Shown here piece by piece: positions 8,690 to 16,178 of a stretch of DNA of 64,000 nt. The DNA is from Bradyrhizobium sp. WBOS07. Its GTDB lineage: Bacteria; Pseudomonadota; Alphaproteobacteria; Rhizobiales; Xanthobacteraceae. The number at the start of each line of letters is the position of its first letter. Position 1 is the first letter of the stretch. The DNA is taken from contig NZ_CP029008.1 of the NCBI RefSeq assembly GCF_024585165.1, forward strand, positions 248,001 to 312,000, in the 5' to 3' direction. The notes below the pieces were generated by a model that was not told the DNA's origin, searched no databases, and was given only the letters and a program-made list of their open reading frames with translations. Both the position numbers and the translations under genes were made by a program.

Positions 8690-8708
8690 CTATAGCAAAT
8701 GAGCATAG
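8690..8708. promoter_or_regulatory. Possible LysR operator, proximal palindrome
   Basis: CTATAGCAAATGAGCATAG is an imperfect palindrome (CTAT-GC arms) about 30 bases upstream of the LysR start. Its size and AT-rich arms fit LysR recognition sites. It was assigned by position and symmetry only. Confidence 0.4.
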
Positions 8709-8714
8709 GGGGCT

Positions 8715-8734
8715 GGCGTTGTTTTCACAACGCC
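8715..8734. promoter_or_regulatory. Perfect 8-bp inverted repeat in divergent promoter
   Basis: GGCGTTGT at 8715-8722 and ACAACGCC at 8727-8734 are exact inverted repeats with a TTTC centre, 49 bases before the acyl-CoA dehydrogenase start. It could be the activation-proximal LysR site, or an RNA hairpin in the leader. Confidence 0.4.
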
Positions 8735-8783
8735 TTGGGATCGGCCGGCGTTATCTTAACTGCCGCTACCAACGGGAAACGCC

Positions 8784-9953
8784 ATGAGCGATGAACACCA
8801 CACTGAAGATTACGCCGACATCCGCGACGCCGTCGCCAAGCTCTGCGCGCAGTTTCCCGGCGAATATTGGCGCAAGCTCGATCGCGAGATGGCCTACCCG
8901 AAGGCCTTCGTCGATGCGTTGACTGCGGCCGGCTATCTCTCGGTGCTGATCCCCGAGGAATATGGCGGCGCGGGCCTGAAGCTGTCGGCCGCGGCGGCGA
9001 TCCTCGAAGAGATCCAGCGTGCGGGCTGCAATGGCGGCGGTTGCCATGCCCAGATGTACACGATGGGTACCGTGCTGCGCCACGGCAACGCCGAGCAGAA
9101 GGCCAAGTACCTGCCGAAGATCGCGAGCGGCGAGTTGCGCCTGCAAGCCTTTGGCGTCACCGAGCCGACCAGCGGCACCGACACCTCCTCGCTGAAGACC
9201 TTCGCACGCAAGGACGGCAACGACAGCTACATCGTCAACGGCCAGAAGATCTGGACCAGCCGCGCCGAGCATTCCGACCTGATGGTGCTGCTGGCGCGCA
9301 CCACGCCGAAGGAGCAGGCCAAGAAGCGCACCGACGGCCTGTCGGTGTTCATCGTCGACATGCGCGAGGCCAAGAACAACGGCCTGGAGATCCGCCCGAT
9401 CCGCACCATGATGAACCACGCCACCACCGAAGTGTTCTTCACCGACATGAAGGTGCCGGCTGAGAACCTGATCGGCGAGGAAGGCAAGGGCTTTCGCTAC
9501 ATCCTCTCCGGCATGAACGCCGAGCGCATCCTGATCGCAGCCGAATGCGTCGGCGACGCCAAATGGTTCATCGCCAAGGCGACCAACTACGCCAAGGAGC
9601 GCAGCGTGTTCGGACGGCCGATCGGCCAGAACCAGGGAATCCAGTTTCCGATCGCCAAGGCCTACGCCTCGATGCGCGCGGCCGAGCTGATGGTGAAGGA
9701 AGCCACGCGGAAATATGAGGCTGGCCTGGACTGCGGCGCCGAGGCCAACATGGCCAAGATGCTGGCGGCGGACGCGTCCTGGGAAGCGGCGAATGCCTGC
9801 ATCCAGACCCATGGCGGCTTCGGCTTTGCCGAGGAATACGACGTCGAGCGCAAATTCCGCGAGACGCGGCTCTACCAGGTGGCGCCGATCTCGACCAACC
9901 TCGTGCTGTCCTTTGTCGCCGAGCACGTGCTCGGCATGCCGCGCTCGTATTGA
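8784..9953 (+). CDS. Acyl-CoA dehydrogenase family protein
   Basis: A flavoprotein of 389 residues with the acyl-CoA dehydrogenase fold: N-terminal helical domain (LIPEEYGGAGLK), middle beta domain (FGVTEPTSGTDTSSLKT, IVNGQKIWTSRAEHSD) and C-terminal helical domain (ERSVFGRPIGQNQGIQFPIAK, QTHGGFGFAEEYDVERKFRE). The usual catalytic-base block GTSE near the end is replaced by APISTN, so the base must sit elsewhere or the chemistry differs. It is the first gene of a three-gene operon with a CaiB-type CoA-transferase nine bases downstream. A homologous gene accompanies itaconate-degradation genes in Pseudomonas; the acyl-CoA substrate here is not known. Confidence 0.9.
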   Translation: MSDEHHTEDYADIRDAVAKLCAQFPGEYWRKLDREMAYPKAFVDALTAAGYLSVLIPEEYGGAGLKLSAAAAILEEIQRAGCNGGGCHAQMYTMGTVLRHGNAEQKAKYLPKIASGELRLQAFGVTEPTSGTDTSSLKTFARKDGNDSYIVNGQKIWTSRAEHSDLMVLLARTTPKEQAKKRTDGLSVFIVDMREAKNNGLEIRPIRTMMNHATTEVFFTDMKVPAENLIGEEGKGFRYILSGMNAERILIAAECVGDAKWFIAKATNYAKERSVFGRPIGQNQGIQFPIAKAYASMRAAELMVKEATRKYEAGLDCGAEANMAKMLAADASWEAANACIQTHGGFGFAEEYDVERKFRETRLYQVAPISTNLVLSFVAEHVLGMPRSY

Positions 9954-9962
9954 GGTCCGGCC

Positions 9963-11066
9963 ATGGGAGCACTTGACGGGATCAGGGTGATTGCGGTCGA
10001 GCAGGCGGTGGCGGCGCCGTTCTGCTCCTCGCGCCTGGCCGATGCCGGCGCCGAGGTGATTAAGATCGAGCGGCCCGAGGGCGATTTCGCCCGCGGCTAT
10101 GACGCGGCGGCCAAGGGCCAGAGCAGCTACTTCGTCTGGCTCAACCGCGGCAAGCAATCGGCGGTGGTCGATCTCACGACGACGGAAGGCCGCGCCGAGC
10201 TGGAGAAGCTGATCGCCGGCGCCGACGTGCTGATCCAGAACCTCAAGCCGGGCTCGATGGACAAGCTCGGCTTCTCCCGCGAGCGGCTGTTGAAGGACTA
10301 TCCGAAGCTGATCTCCTGCACCATCACCGGCTATGGCGACGAGGGTCCCTACGCGCATCGCAAGGCGTATGACCTGTTGATCCAGGCCGAGAGCGGGCTC
10401 GCCTCGATCACCGGCAATCCCGATGGCGCCTCGCGCGTCGGCATGTCGATCGTCGACGTCGCCACCGGCGCCACCGCGCATGCGGCGATCCTCGAGGCGC
10501 TGATCGCGCGCGGGCGCACCGGCAAGGGCGCCGATATTCGCATCTCCATGTTCGACGTGATGGCGGACTGGTGCACCGTGCCGCTGCTGAACTCCGAAGC
10601 GGGCAATCCGCCGAAGCGGATGGGCCTGCGCCATCCCTCGATCGCGCCCTACGGCGTGTTCACCTCGAAGGACGGCAAGGACATCCTGATCTCGATCCAG
10701 AGCGAGCGCGAGTGGAAGACGCTCTGCGCCAAGGTGCTGGATCAGCCCGATTTGCCGGCCGATCCCCGCGTCGCCAATATGGTCGAGCGCGTGCGCAACC
10801 GCGACTTCACCGACACGATTGTGGCGGAGGCTTTCGGCAGGATGACGCGTGACGAGTTGCTGAAGCGGCTGTCGGATGCCGACATTGCATTCGCCGAGGT
10901 CAACACCATGGCCGACCTCGCCAAGCATCCGCATCTGCGCCGCATCGAGGTGGACACGCCGCAGGGACGTGTCAGCTATCCCGCGCCGGCGCCGATCGTC
11001 GTCGGCGAGACGCGCAGCTATGGCGCCGTGCCCGCGATCGGCGAAAATCCGCAGTCCAAGAAGTAA
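9963..11066 (+). CDS. CaiB/BaiF (class III) CoA-transferase
   Basis: A 367-residue family III CoA-transferase that would move CoA between carboxylic acids through an enzyme-bound aspartyl anhydride; Asp165 in MSIVDVATGATAHAA is the probable catalytic residue. The N-terminal nucleotide-fold block VEQAVAAPFCSSRLADAGAEVIKIERPEGDFAR and the later YGDEGPYAHRKAYDLLIQA region (parts quoted) are family signatures. It is tightly packed between an acyl-CoA dehydrogenase and a MaoC-like hydratase. With these partners it resembles the itaconate or mesaconate CoA-transferases, for which succinyl-CoA is the usual donor; substrate assignment is inference. Confidence 0.88.
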   Translation: MGALDGIRVIAVEQAVAAPFCSSRLADAGAEVIKIERPEGDFARGYDAAAKGQSSYFVWLNRGKQSAVVDLTTTEGRAELEKLIAGADVLIQNLKPGSMDKLGFSRERLLKDYPKLISCTITGYGDEGPYAHRKAYDLLIQAESGLASITGNPDGASRVGMSIVDVATGATAHAAILEALIARGRTGKGADIRISMFDVMADWCTVPLLNSEAGNPPKRMGLRHPSIAPYGVFTSKDGKDILISIQSEREWKTLCAKVLDQPDLPADPRVANMVERVRNRDFTDTIVAEAFGRMTRDELLKRLSDADIAFAEVNTMADLAKHPHLRRIEVDTPQGRVSYPAPAPIVVGETRSYGAVPAIGENPQSKK

Positions 11067-11080
11067 CAGAGCGAGGCGTC

Positions 11081-11932
11081 ATGACCGAGAAGCTCGACAT
11101 CGATCATTTGCGGCAATGGATCGGCCGCAGCACGGAGGCGACCGACATCGTCACCGCGCAGCTCGTCATGGGCCTGCGCGCGACGCTGTTCCAGGACGTC
11201 GGCGAGCCCAGGAAGGGCGACGCCGCGCCGTTCACGGTGCATTGGTGCCTGGCGCAGCCGGTGTTTCCGATGTCGATGCTCGGCCCCGACGGCCACCCCA
11301 CCCGCGGCGGCTTCCTGCCGCCGGTGCCCCTGCCGCGCCGGATGTGGGCCGGCGGCGAGATCGAGTTCCTGCAGCCGCTGCGCGTCGGCGACGAATCGAC
11401 CCGGACCTCGCGCATCGCCGATGTGCAGGTGAAGTCAGGCTCCACCGGCACGCTGTGCTTCGTCTCGGTCGAGCACAGCATCTCTTCCCCGCGTGGCACC
11501 GCCATCCGCGAGCGGCAGGATATCGTCTATCGCGAGATGACCAGCAGCGCGCCGGCGGGCGCGAAGGCCCCGCCTCATCCGCCGAAGGCGCAGCACCGCG
11601 AGACCCATGTGTCGGATCCCGTGCTGCTGTTCCGCTATTCCGCCCTGACCTTCAACGGCCACCGCATCCATTACGACCGCGACTACGTCACCAAGGTCGA
11701 GGGTTATCCGGGCCTGATCTTCCACGGGCCGTTGCAGGCGGCGCTGATCATCGAGATGGCGGCGCGCTTGCGTGGCGGCAAGGCGCCGAAGAAGTTCACC
11801 TATCGCGGGCTGCAGCCGTTGTTCGAGGGCACGGAGTTCTCGGTCAACGCCAACGAGCTAGAGGCGGGCATGGAGCTGTGGACCGCGAACGCGGAGGGGC
11901 AGCCGACGATGAAGGGCACGGCGGTGTGGTAG
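11081..11932 (+). CDS. MaoC-like double-hotdog hydratase (itaconyl/mesaconyl-C4-CoA hydratase-like)
   Basis: A 283-residue hydratase of the FAS1-like/MaoC class. The N-terminal half starts MTEKLDIDHLRQWIGRS and carries an inactive hotdog with PVFPMSMLGPDGHP and the repeated LPRRMWAGGEIEFLQPLRVGD block; the C-terminal half has RYSALTFNGHRIHYDRDYV and GLIFHGPLQAALI, the substrate-proximal motif of this class, with an Asp/His pair. Relatives hydrate mesaconyl-C4-CoA or itaconyl-CoA to citramalyl-CoA. It ends the operon LysR/dehydrogenase/transferase/hydratase. A citramalyl-CoA lyase, which would complete that route, is absent from the window. Confidence 0.82.
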   Translation: MTEKLDIDHLRQWIGRSTEATDIVTAQLVMGLRATLFQDVGEPRKGDAAPFTVHWCLAQPVFPMSMLGPDGHPTRGGFLPPVPLPRRMWAGGEIEFLQPLRVGDESTRTSRIADVQVKSGSTGTLCFVSVEHSISSPRGTAIRERQDIVYREMTSSAPAGAKAPPHPPKAQHRETHVSDPVLLFRYSALTFNGHRIHYDRDYVTKVEGYPGLIFHGPLQAALIIEMAARLRGGKAPKKFTYRGLQPLFEGTEFSVNANELEAGMELWTANAEGQPTMKGTAVW

Positions 11933-11974
11933 CTCCGTCCGCATCGTTGCGAACAGCGATGTGGGAAGTTAGAC

Positions 11975-12078
11975 CCTCACCCTGAGGAGCGCGCCCTTCG
12001 CGCGCGTCTCGAAGGGCGAGGCCACCAGCCGGGCCTTCATCCTTCGAGACGCGCGAAGACGCGCTCCTCAGGATGAGG
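11975..12078. repeat. Long imperfect palindrome before benzoylformate decarboxylase
   Basis: CCTCACCCTGAGGAGCGCG at the left pairs imperfectly with CGCGCTCCTCAGGATGAGG at the right, with inner arms CGTCTCGAAGG and CCTTCGAGACG. This is another dispersed intergenic palindrome of the rhizobial type. It ends about 20 bases before the next start codon, overlapping its leader. Confidence 0.7.
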
Positions 12079-12099
12079 AACAAGAAGGGGACGGAAACC

Positions 12100-13722
12100 A
12101 TGGCCAAGAACGGCAAGACCGGCAGCAAGTCCGTCACCGTCAAGCAGGCGACGCTCGACCTCTTGCGCGGCTTCGGCATCGACCGGGTGTTCGGCAATCC
12201 CGGCTCGACCGAGCTGCCGTTCCTGTCCGACTGGCCCGACGACATCGACTACGTGCTGGCGCTGCAGGAGGCTTCCGCCGTCGGCATGGCCGACGGCTAC
12301 GCGCAGGCGACGCGGAATGCCGGCTTCGTCAATCTGCATTCGGCGGCCGGCGTCGGCAACGCGCTCGGCAACATCTATACTGCGCATCGCAACCAGACCC
12401 CGCTGGTGATCACTGCGGGTCAGCAGGCGCGCTCGATCCTGCCCTTGCAGGCGTTCCTCTACGCCGAACGCGCCTCGGAATTCCCGCGGCCTTACGTCAA
12501 ATACAGCGTCGAGCCGGCGCGGCCGGAGGACGTGCCGGCCGCGATCGCGCGGGCCTATTACACCGCGATGCAGCCGCCGTGCGGGCCGACCTTCGTGTCG
12601 ATCCCGATCGATGATTGGGCTCACGCCACCCCCCCCGTGGAAGCGCGCAAGGTCAGCCGCGAGATCGGCCCCGAGCCTGACGCGATGAAGGCGCTGGTTG
12701 CCGCGCTCGCCAGCGCAAAGCACCCTGCCCTCGTGGTCGGCCCCGGCGTCGACCGCGCCGGCGCGGTGGACCTCATGGTACGCGTGGCCGAGAAGGCCAA
12801 GGCCAGCGTCTGGGTCAGCCCGTTCTCGGCGCGCTGCTCCTTCCCCGAGCGCCACCCGCAATTCGCCGGCTTCCTGCACGCTTCGCCCGCGCAGCTGTCC
12901 GACGCGCTGCGCGCGCACGACCTCGTCGTCGTGATCGGCGCACCGGTGTTCACCTTCCATGTCGAGGGCCATGCCGCGATCTTCGACGGCGGCGCGACGA
13001 TCTTCCAGATCACGGACGATCCTGACGCGGCGGCGGTGACTCCGGTGGGCACCAGCATCATCGCCACGATGAAGCCGGCTCTCAGCCTGCTGCTTGACCT
13101 GCTCCCCGAGAGCAAGCGCACCACACCCAAGGGCCGCACGCTGCCGCCGGCGCCGCAGGCCGGCGATCCGCTGCCGGTCGAGTTCCTGCTGCATTCGCTG
13201 TCGCAGGCGATGCCGGACGGCGCCTCGCTCGTCGAGGAGGTGCCCTCGCACCGGCCGGCCATGCAGAAGTTTCTGCCCATGCCCGGCCAGGACAGTTTCT
13301 ACACCATGGCGAGCGGCGGCCTCGGCTATTCGCTGCCCGCCGCCGTCGGCATGGCGCTCGGCAAGCCGAAGCAGCGCACGGTGTGCCTGATCGGCGACGG
13401 CTCGGCGATGTATTCGATCCAGGCGCTATGGACCGCCGCGCAGCGCAACCTGCCGCTCACCATCGTCGTCATCAACAATTCCGGCTACGGCGCGATGCGC
13501 TCGTTCAGCCAGGTGATGCAGGTGCGGGGCGTGCCCGGGCTGGAGCTGCCGGGGATCGATTTCGTCCGGCTCGCCGAAGGCATGGGCTGCCATGCGGTGC
13601 GGGTGAGCAAGGCGACGGAGCTGGGCGAAGCGCTGAAGCACGGCATGGCGTTCGAGGGCACGAGCCTCGTCGAGGTCGTGGTGGATTCAGCGGTGCCGGT
13701 TCTGTACGGGCAGAAGCATTGA
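12100..13722 (+). CDS. mdlC: Benzoylformate decarboxylase-like ThDP enzyme
   Basis: A thiamine diphosphate-dependent decarboxylase of 540 residues, closest to benzoylformate decarboxylase, which turns benzoylformate into benzaldehyde and CO2 in mandelate breakdown. The signature VFGNPGSTELPFL contains the active-site Ser, NLHSAAGVGNALG the first His, and VFTFHVEG aligns with the second His region; the ThDP/Mg motif GDGSAMYSIQALWTAAQRN is intact. The ATG at 12100 is preceded by AAGGGG; nine residues upstream are open but unconvincing. No mandelate dehydrogenase or benzaldehyde dehydrogenase lies beside it. It follows the acyl-CoA operon on the same strand but is separated from it by a 167-bp repeat-bearing gap. 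Confidence 0.85.
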   Translation: MAKNGKTGSKSVTVKQATLDLLRGFGIDRVFGNPGSTELPFLSDWPDDIDYVLALQEASAVGMADGYAQATRNAGFVNLHSAAGVGNALGNIYTAHRNQTPLVITAGQQARSILPLQAFLYAERASEFPRPYVKYSVEPARPEDVPAAIARAYYTAMQPPCGPTFVSIPIDDWAHATPPVEARKVSREIGPEPDAMKALVAALASAKHPALVVGPGVDRAGAVDLMVRVAEKAKASVWVSPFSARCSFPERHPQFAGFLHASPAQLSDALRAHDLVVVIGAPVFTFHVEGHAAIFDGGATIFQITDDPDAAAVTPVGTSIIATMKPALSLLLDLLPESKRTTPKGRTLPPAPQAGDPLPVEFLLHSLSQAMPDGASLVEEVPSHRPAMQKFLPMPGQDSFYTMASGGLGYSLPAAVGMALGKPKQRTVCLIGDGSAMYSIQALWTAAQRNLPLTIVVINNSGYGAMRSFSQVMQVRGVPGLELPGIDFVRLAEGMGCHAVRVSKATELGEALKHGMAFEGTSLVEVVVDSAVPVLYGQKH

Positions 13723-13729
13723 GGCGCCG

Positions 13730-13813
13730 GTAGCCCGGATGGAGCGCAGCGCAATCCGGGTTCATGCCACAAGCGAGTCGGCCCCGGATTACGCTGCGCT
13801 CCATCCGGGCTAC
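13730..13813. repeat. Palindromic repeat, family C copy 1
   Basis: GTAGCCCGGATGGAGCGCAG opens the element and the exact complement closes it, 84 bp in all. A second copy is at 57076-57155. The TAGCCCGGATG...CATCCGGGCTA end is a recurrent intergenic palindrome in many proteobacteria. It lies between convergent genes and could serve as a bidirectional terminator. Confidence 0.8.
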
Positions 13814-13821
13814 GATCACTA

Positions 13822-14598
13822 CTACGACGCCAGAAATCCCCCGTCCGCCGCCAGCACGTGGCCAACTACGTAGGATGACGCATCCGACGACAGCCACACC
13901 ACGGCCTCCGCCACCTCCTCCGGACTCCCCATCCGCCGCAGCGGCAGGCCGGCGCTGACGGTTGCGACGTCGCCGACGCCGGCGCGCAGCATCATGTCGG
14001 TGACGACACGGCCGGGCGCGATGGCGTTGATGCGGATGCCGCGCGGGGCGTTCTCCAGCGCCACTGAACGCGTCAGCGAGATCGCGGCGGCCTTGGAGGC
14101 CGAATAGAGCGAGAAGCCGGGATTGGGATTGCGCACGCCGCTGACGGAGGCGTTGACCACGATGCTGCCGCGCCCCCGCGCCAGCATGACAGGCAATTGG
14201 TGGCGCAGGCACAGGAACAGCGCGCGGACATTGGTGTCGAACACGCTGTCGTAGATCTCGGTGCCCTGCTCCTCCAGCGGCGCGCGACGCTCCTGGAAGC
14301 CGGCATTGTTGAAGGCGACGTCGAGCCGACCGCAGCGTTCGACGGCGGTGCGGATCAGCCGTTCGACCTCGTCCTCGCGCGTGATGTCGGTCTTGAGCGC
14401 AATCGCCTCCGTGCCGAGCTCGCGGCACGAGGCGGCGGTCGCCGCGATCTCGGCCTCGCGCCGGCCGGCAACCAGGACCGCTTCGGCACCCTCGGATGCC
14501 ATCCGCAGCGCGGTGGCGCGGCCGATGCCGCTGCCGCCACCGGTGACCAGACAGACCTTGCCCTTCATTCGCTGACCTGCCGGCAAAGCTCCGCTCAT
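13822..14598 (-). CDS. SDR family oxidoreductase
   Basis: A short-chain dehydrogenase/reductase of 258 residues with the classical features: TGGGSGIGRA nucleotide-binding glycines, FNNAG, the catalytic Ser in VVNASVSG and the YSASK active site, then PGRVVTDM. The start is ATG 14598, which has GGAG six bases upstream; a second ATG at 14568 is possible. It is divergent from a MarR gene, and a perfect palindrome fills the shared control region, so MarR repression is likely. Most SDRs of this length use NAD(P)H on ketones or alcohols; the substrate cannot be read from sequence. Confidence 0.9.
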   Translation of the reverse strand: MSGALPAGQRMKGKVCLVTGGGSGIGRATALRMASEGAEAVLVAGRREAEIAATAASCRELGTEAIALKTDITREDEVERLIRTAVERCGRLDVAFNNAGFQERRAPLEEQGTEIYDSVFDTNVRALFLCLRHQLPVMLARGRGSIVVNASVSGVRNPNPGFSLYSASKAAAISLTRSVALENAPRGIRINAIAPGRVVTDMMLRAGVGDVATVSAGLPLRRMGSPEEVAEAVVWLSSDASSYVVGHVLAADGGFLAS

Positions 14599-14635
14599 GG
14601 TCCACTCCAAAACGCTTGCGCGCGCCGTTGCGCCC

Positions 14636-14660
14636 ATATAGTTGTATGATACAACTATAT
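14636..14660. promoter_or_regulatory. Perfect 25-bp palindrome, probable MarR operator
   Basis: The half-site ATATAGTTGTAT at 14636-14647 is exactly repeated in inverse at 14649-14660 around a single G. It lies 37 bases upstream of the SDR start and 14 bases upstream of the MarR start, so bound repressor would shut both genes. Twelve-base perfect arms by chance are very unlikely. Confidence 0.75.
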
Positions 14661-14674
14661 GCCGGGAGTCAAGG

Positions 14675-15130
14675 ATGACGGAGCTTGCGCTGATCGACGA
14701 CATCCGTGCCGCCTCGCGGTTGATGGTGCGCGAGCTCGGCTTCATGGATGCGACGGTGGCAGCGTCGGACTATCCGCCGTCCGCCGTCCACACCATCCTG
14801 GAGATCGGCATCCGCGGCCCCATGACCTCGGGCGAGCTCGGCGATTTCCTGCGTCTGGAGAAATCCAGCGTCAGCCGCCTGGTGCGCAAGTTGATCGATT
14901 GCGGCGAGCTGCGCGAGACACCGGACGAGACGGATGCACGCAGCAAGAGGCTTTCGCTCACCGCAAAGGGCCGGCGCACGCTGGAGGCGCTGCACGCCTT
15001 CGGCCGTCAGCAGGTACGCGGCGCGCTGGCGGCGCTGACGGACGCCGAGCAGCGCAAGGTGCGCGAGGGCATGATGCTCTACGCGCGGGCGCTGCGGGCG
15101 AGCCGGGTGGAGGATGAGGCGGCTGCCTAG
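14675..15130 (+). CDS. MarR family transcriptional regulator
   Basis: A 151-residue winged-helix regulator. The DNA-binding part contains GPMTSGELGDFLRLEKSSVS (helix-turn-helix about residues 48-70) and the wing DETDARSKRLSLTAKGRRTLEAL, a MarR hallmark. The ATG at 14675 has GGAG at 14664-14667. It starts just 14 bases after a perfect palindrome that it probably binds, giving autorepression plus control of the divergent SDR gene. Ligands for MarR proteins are typically small aromatic or oxidising compounds, but none is indicated here. Confidence 0.88.
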   Translation: MTELALIDDIRAASRLMVRELGFMDATVAASDYPPSAVHTILEIGIRGPMTSGELGDFLRLEKSSVSRLVRKLIDCGELRETPDETDARSKRLSLTAKGRRTLEALHAFGRQQVRGALAALTDAEQRKVREGMMLYARALRASRVEDEAAA

Positions 15131-15138
15131 TCACCGGT

Positions 15139-15273
15139 GTCGTCCCCGCGAAGGCGGGGACCCATACCGCGTGATTGATCGATCAGTGCAGGTATCAGTC
15201 CCGCGGTACGACACCATCAGTCTTCGCCAAACTTCTCCCTGTGGCTATGGGTCCCCGCCTTCGCGGGGACGAC
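15139..15273. repeat. Palindromic repeat, family A copy 1
   Basis: The left arm GTCGTCCCCGCGAAGGCGGG and its complement at the right end bound a 135-bp element. The interior contains GTCTTCGCCAAACTTCTCCC next to TGTGGCTATGG, which recurs in inverse in the element at 21625-21722. It lies between convergent genes. Confidence 0.75.
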
Positions 15274-15317
15274 AGCGAGTGTTTAGCGCGAGTGTGGCTC
15301 AAACGCGTGTTCCTTCC

Positions 15318-16112
15318 CTACTTCCCGAACTCTTCCCGCATCCTGGCCTGGATCTTGGCCATGCCACCGATCCAGCGGTCGTAATTCTCGGTCTTCTTGC
15401 GCATGTAGCCGAGCACCTGGGGGTGCGGCAAGATCAGGAAGGTTTCCTGCTCGAGGCCGGCGAGCACGTCTTTCGCCACCTGCTCCGGCGTCAGGTCGCC
15501 GTCGCCGGATTGCGGACCCTTGGGGATCGAGCGCAGCATGTTGGTGTCGACGCCCTGCGGGCAGAGGATCGAGACCTTGATGTTGTGGGCCTTGTGCGAG
15601 ATCGCGAGATTCTCGGCAAAGCCGACCGCGGCGTGCTTGGTCGTGGAATAAGCGGGGCTGCCGACCTGCGACAACAGCCCAGCGGCCGAGATGGTGTTGA
15701 GGAAATAGCCGCCGCCGCGCGCCTTCATGCGGGGCACGAGATGCCGCGCCGCATAGACATGCGCCATGACGTGGATCGCCCAGCTGCGCTGCCAGGGCTC
15801 GTCCGAGGCGCCGCCGGCATTCTCCGACATCGGATCGAAGCCGCCGCCGATGCCGGCATTGGAGCAGAACAAATCGATGGGACCGAACTGCCGTTCGGTT
15901 TCCTCGATGACGTGCGCGATGTCCTTCTCCTGCGCGACGTCGCATTTGAAGGCGGCGCCATCCACCATCGCGGCGACCGCCCTGGCATTGGCGGCGTCCA
16001 TGTCCGCGACGACGATCTTGGCCGCGCCCGCGTTATGAAACGCCTCGCACAGCGCCTTGCCGATGCCGTTTGCGCCGCCCGTGACGACCACGACCTTGCC
16101 GGTCACCTGCAT
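15318..16112 (-). CDS. SDR family oxidoreductase
   Basis: A 264-residue short-chain dehydrogenase/reductase. TGGANGIGKA binds the cofactor, ADMD follows at the end of beta-2 (an acidic residue there favours NAD), CSNAGIG is the NNAG variant, and SAAG with YSTTK gives the catalytic Ser-Tyr-Lys. The C-terminal region (PHPQVLGYMRKKTENYDRWI) is unlike the standard tail and resembles SDRs linked with acyl-CoA metabolism. It is not in an obvious operon: a repeat element lies downstream and the hemolysin-III gene, same strand, starts beyond a 66-bp gap. The substrate is unknown. Confidence 0.88.
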   Translation of the reverse strand: MQVTGKVVVVTGGANGIGKALCEAFHNAGAAKIVVADMDAANARAVAAMVDGAAFKCDVAQEKDIAHVIEETERQFGPIDLFCSNAGIGGGFDPMSENAGGASDEPWQRSWAIHVMAHVYAARHLVPRMKARGGGYFLNTISAAGLLSQVGSPAYSTTKHAAVGFAENLAISHKAHNIKVSILCPQGVDTNMLRSIPKGPQSGDGDLTPEQVAKDVLAGLEQETFLILPHPQVLGYMRKKTENYDRWIGGMAKIQARMREEFGK

Positions 16113-16178
16113 GCGACGTCTCCTCTTGTCTCATACCGCTTGACGCCGCGCGCACTTATTCCGCGGCGCGGGGCTTGC

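Noticed and set aside
12100..13722. Complete mandelate degradation locus
   Set aside because: Only the benzoylformate decarboxylase-like gene is present; no mandelate racemase, mandelate dehydrogenase or benzaldehyde dehydrogenase is next to it.
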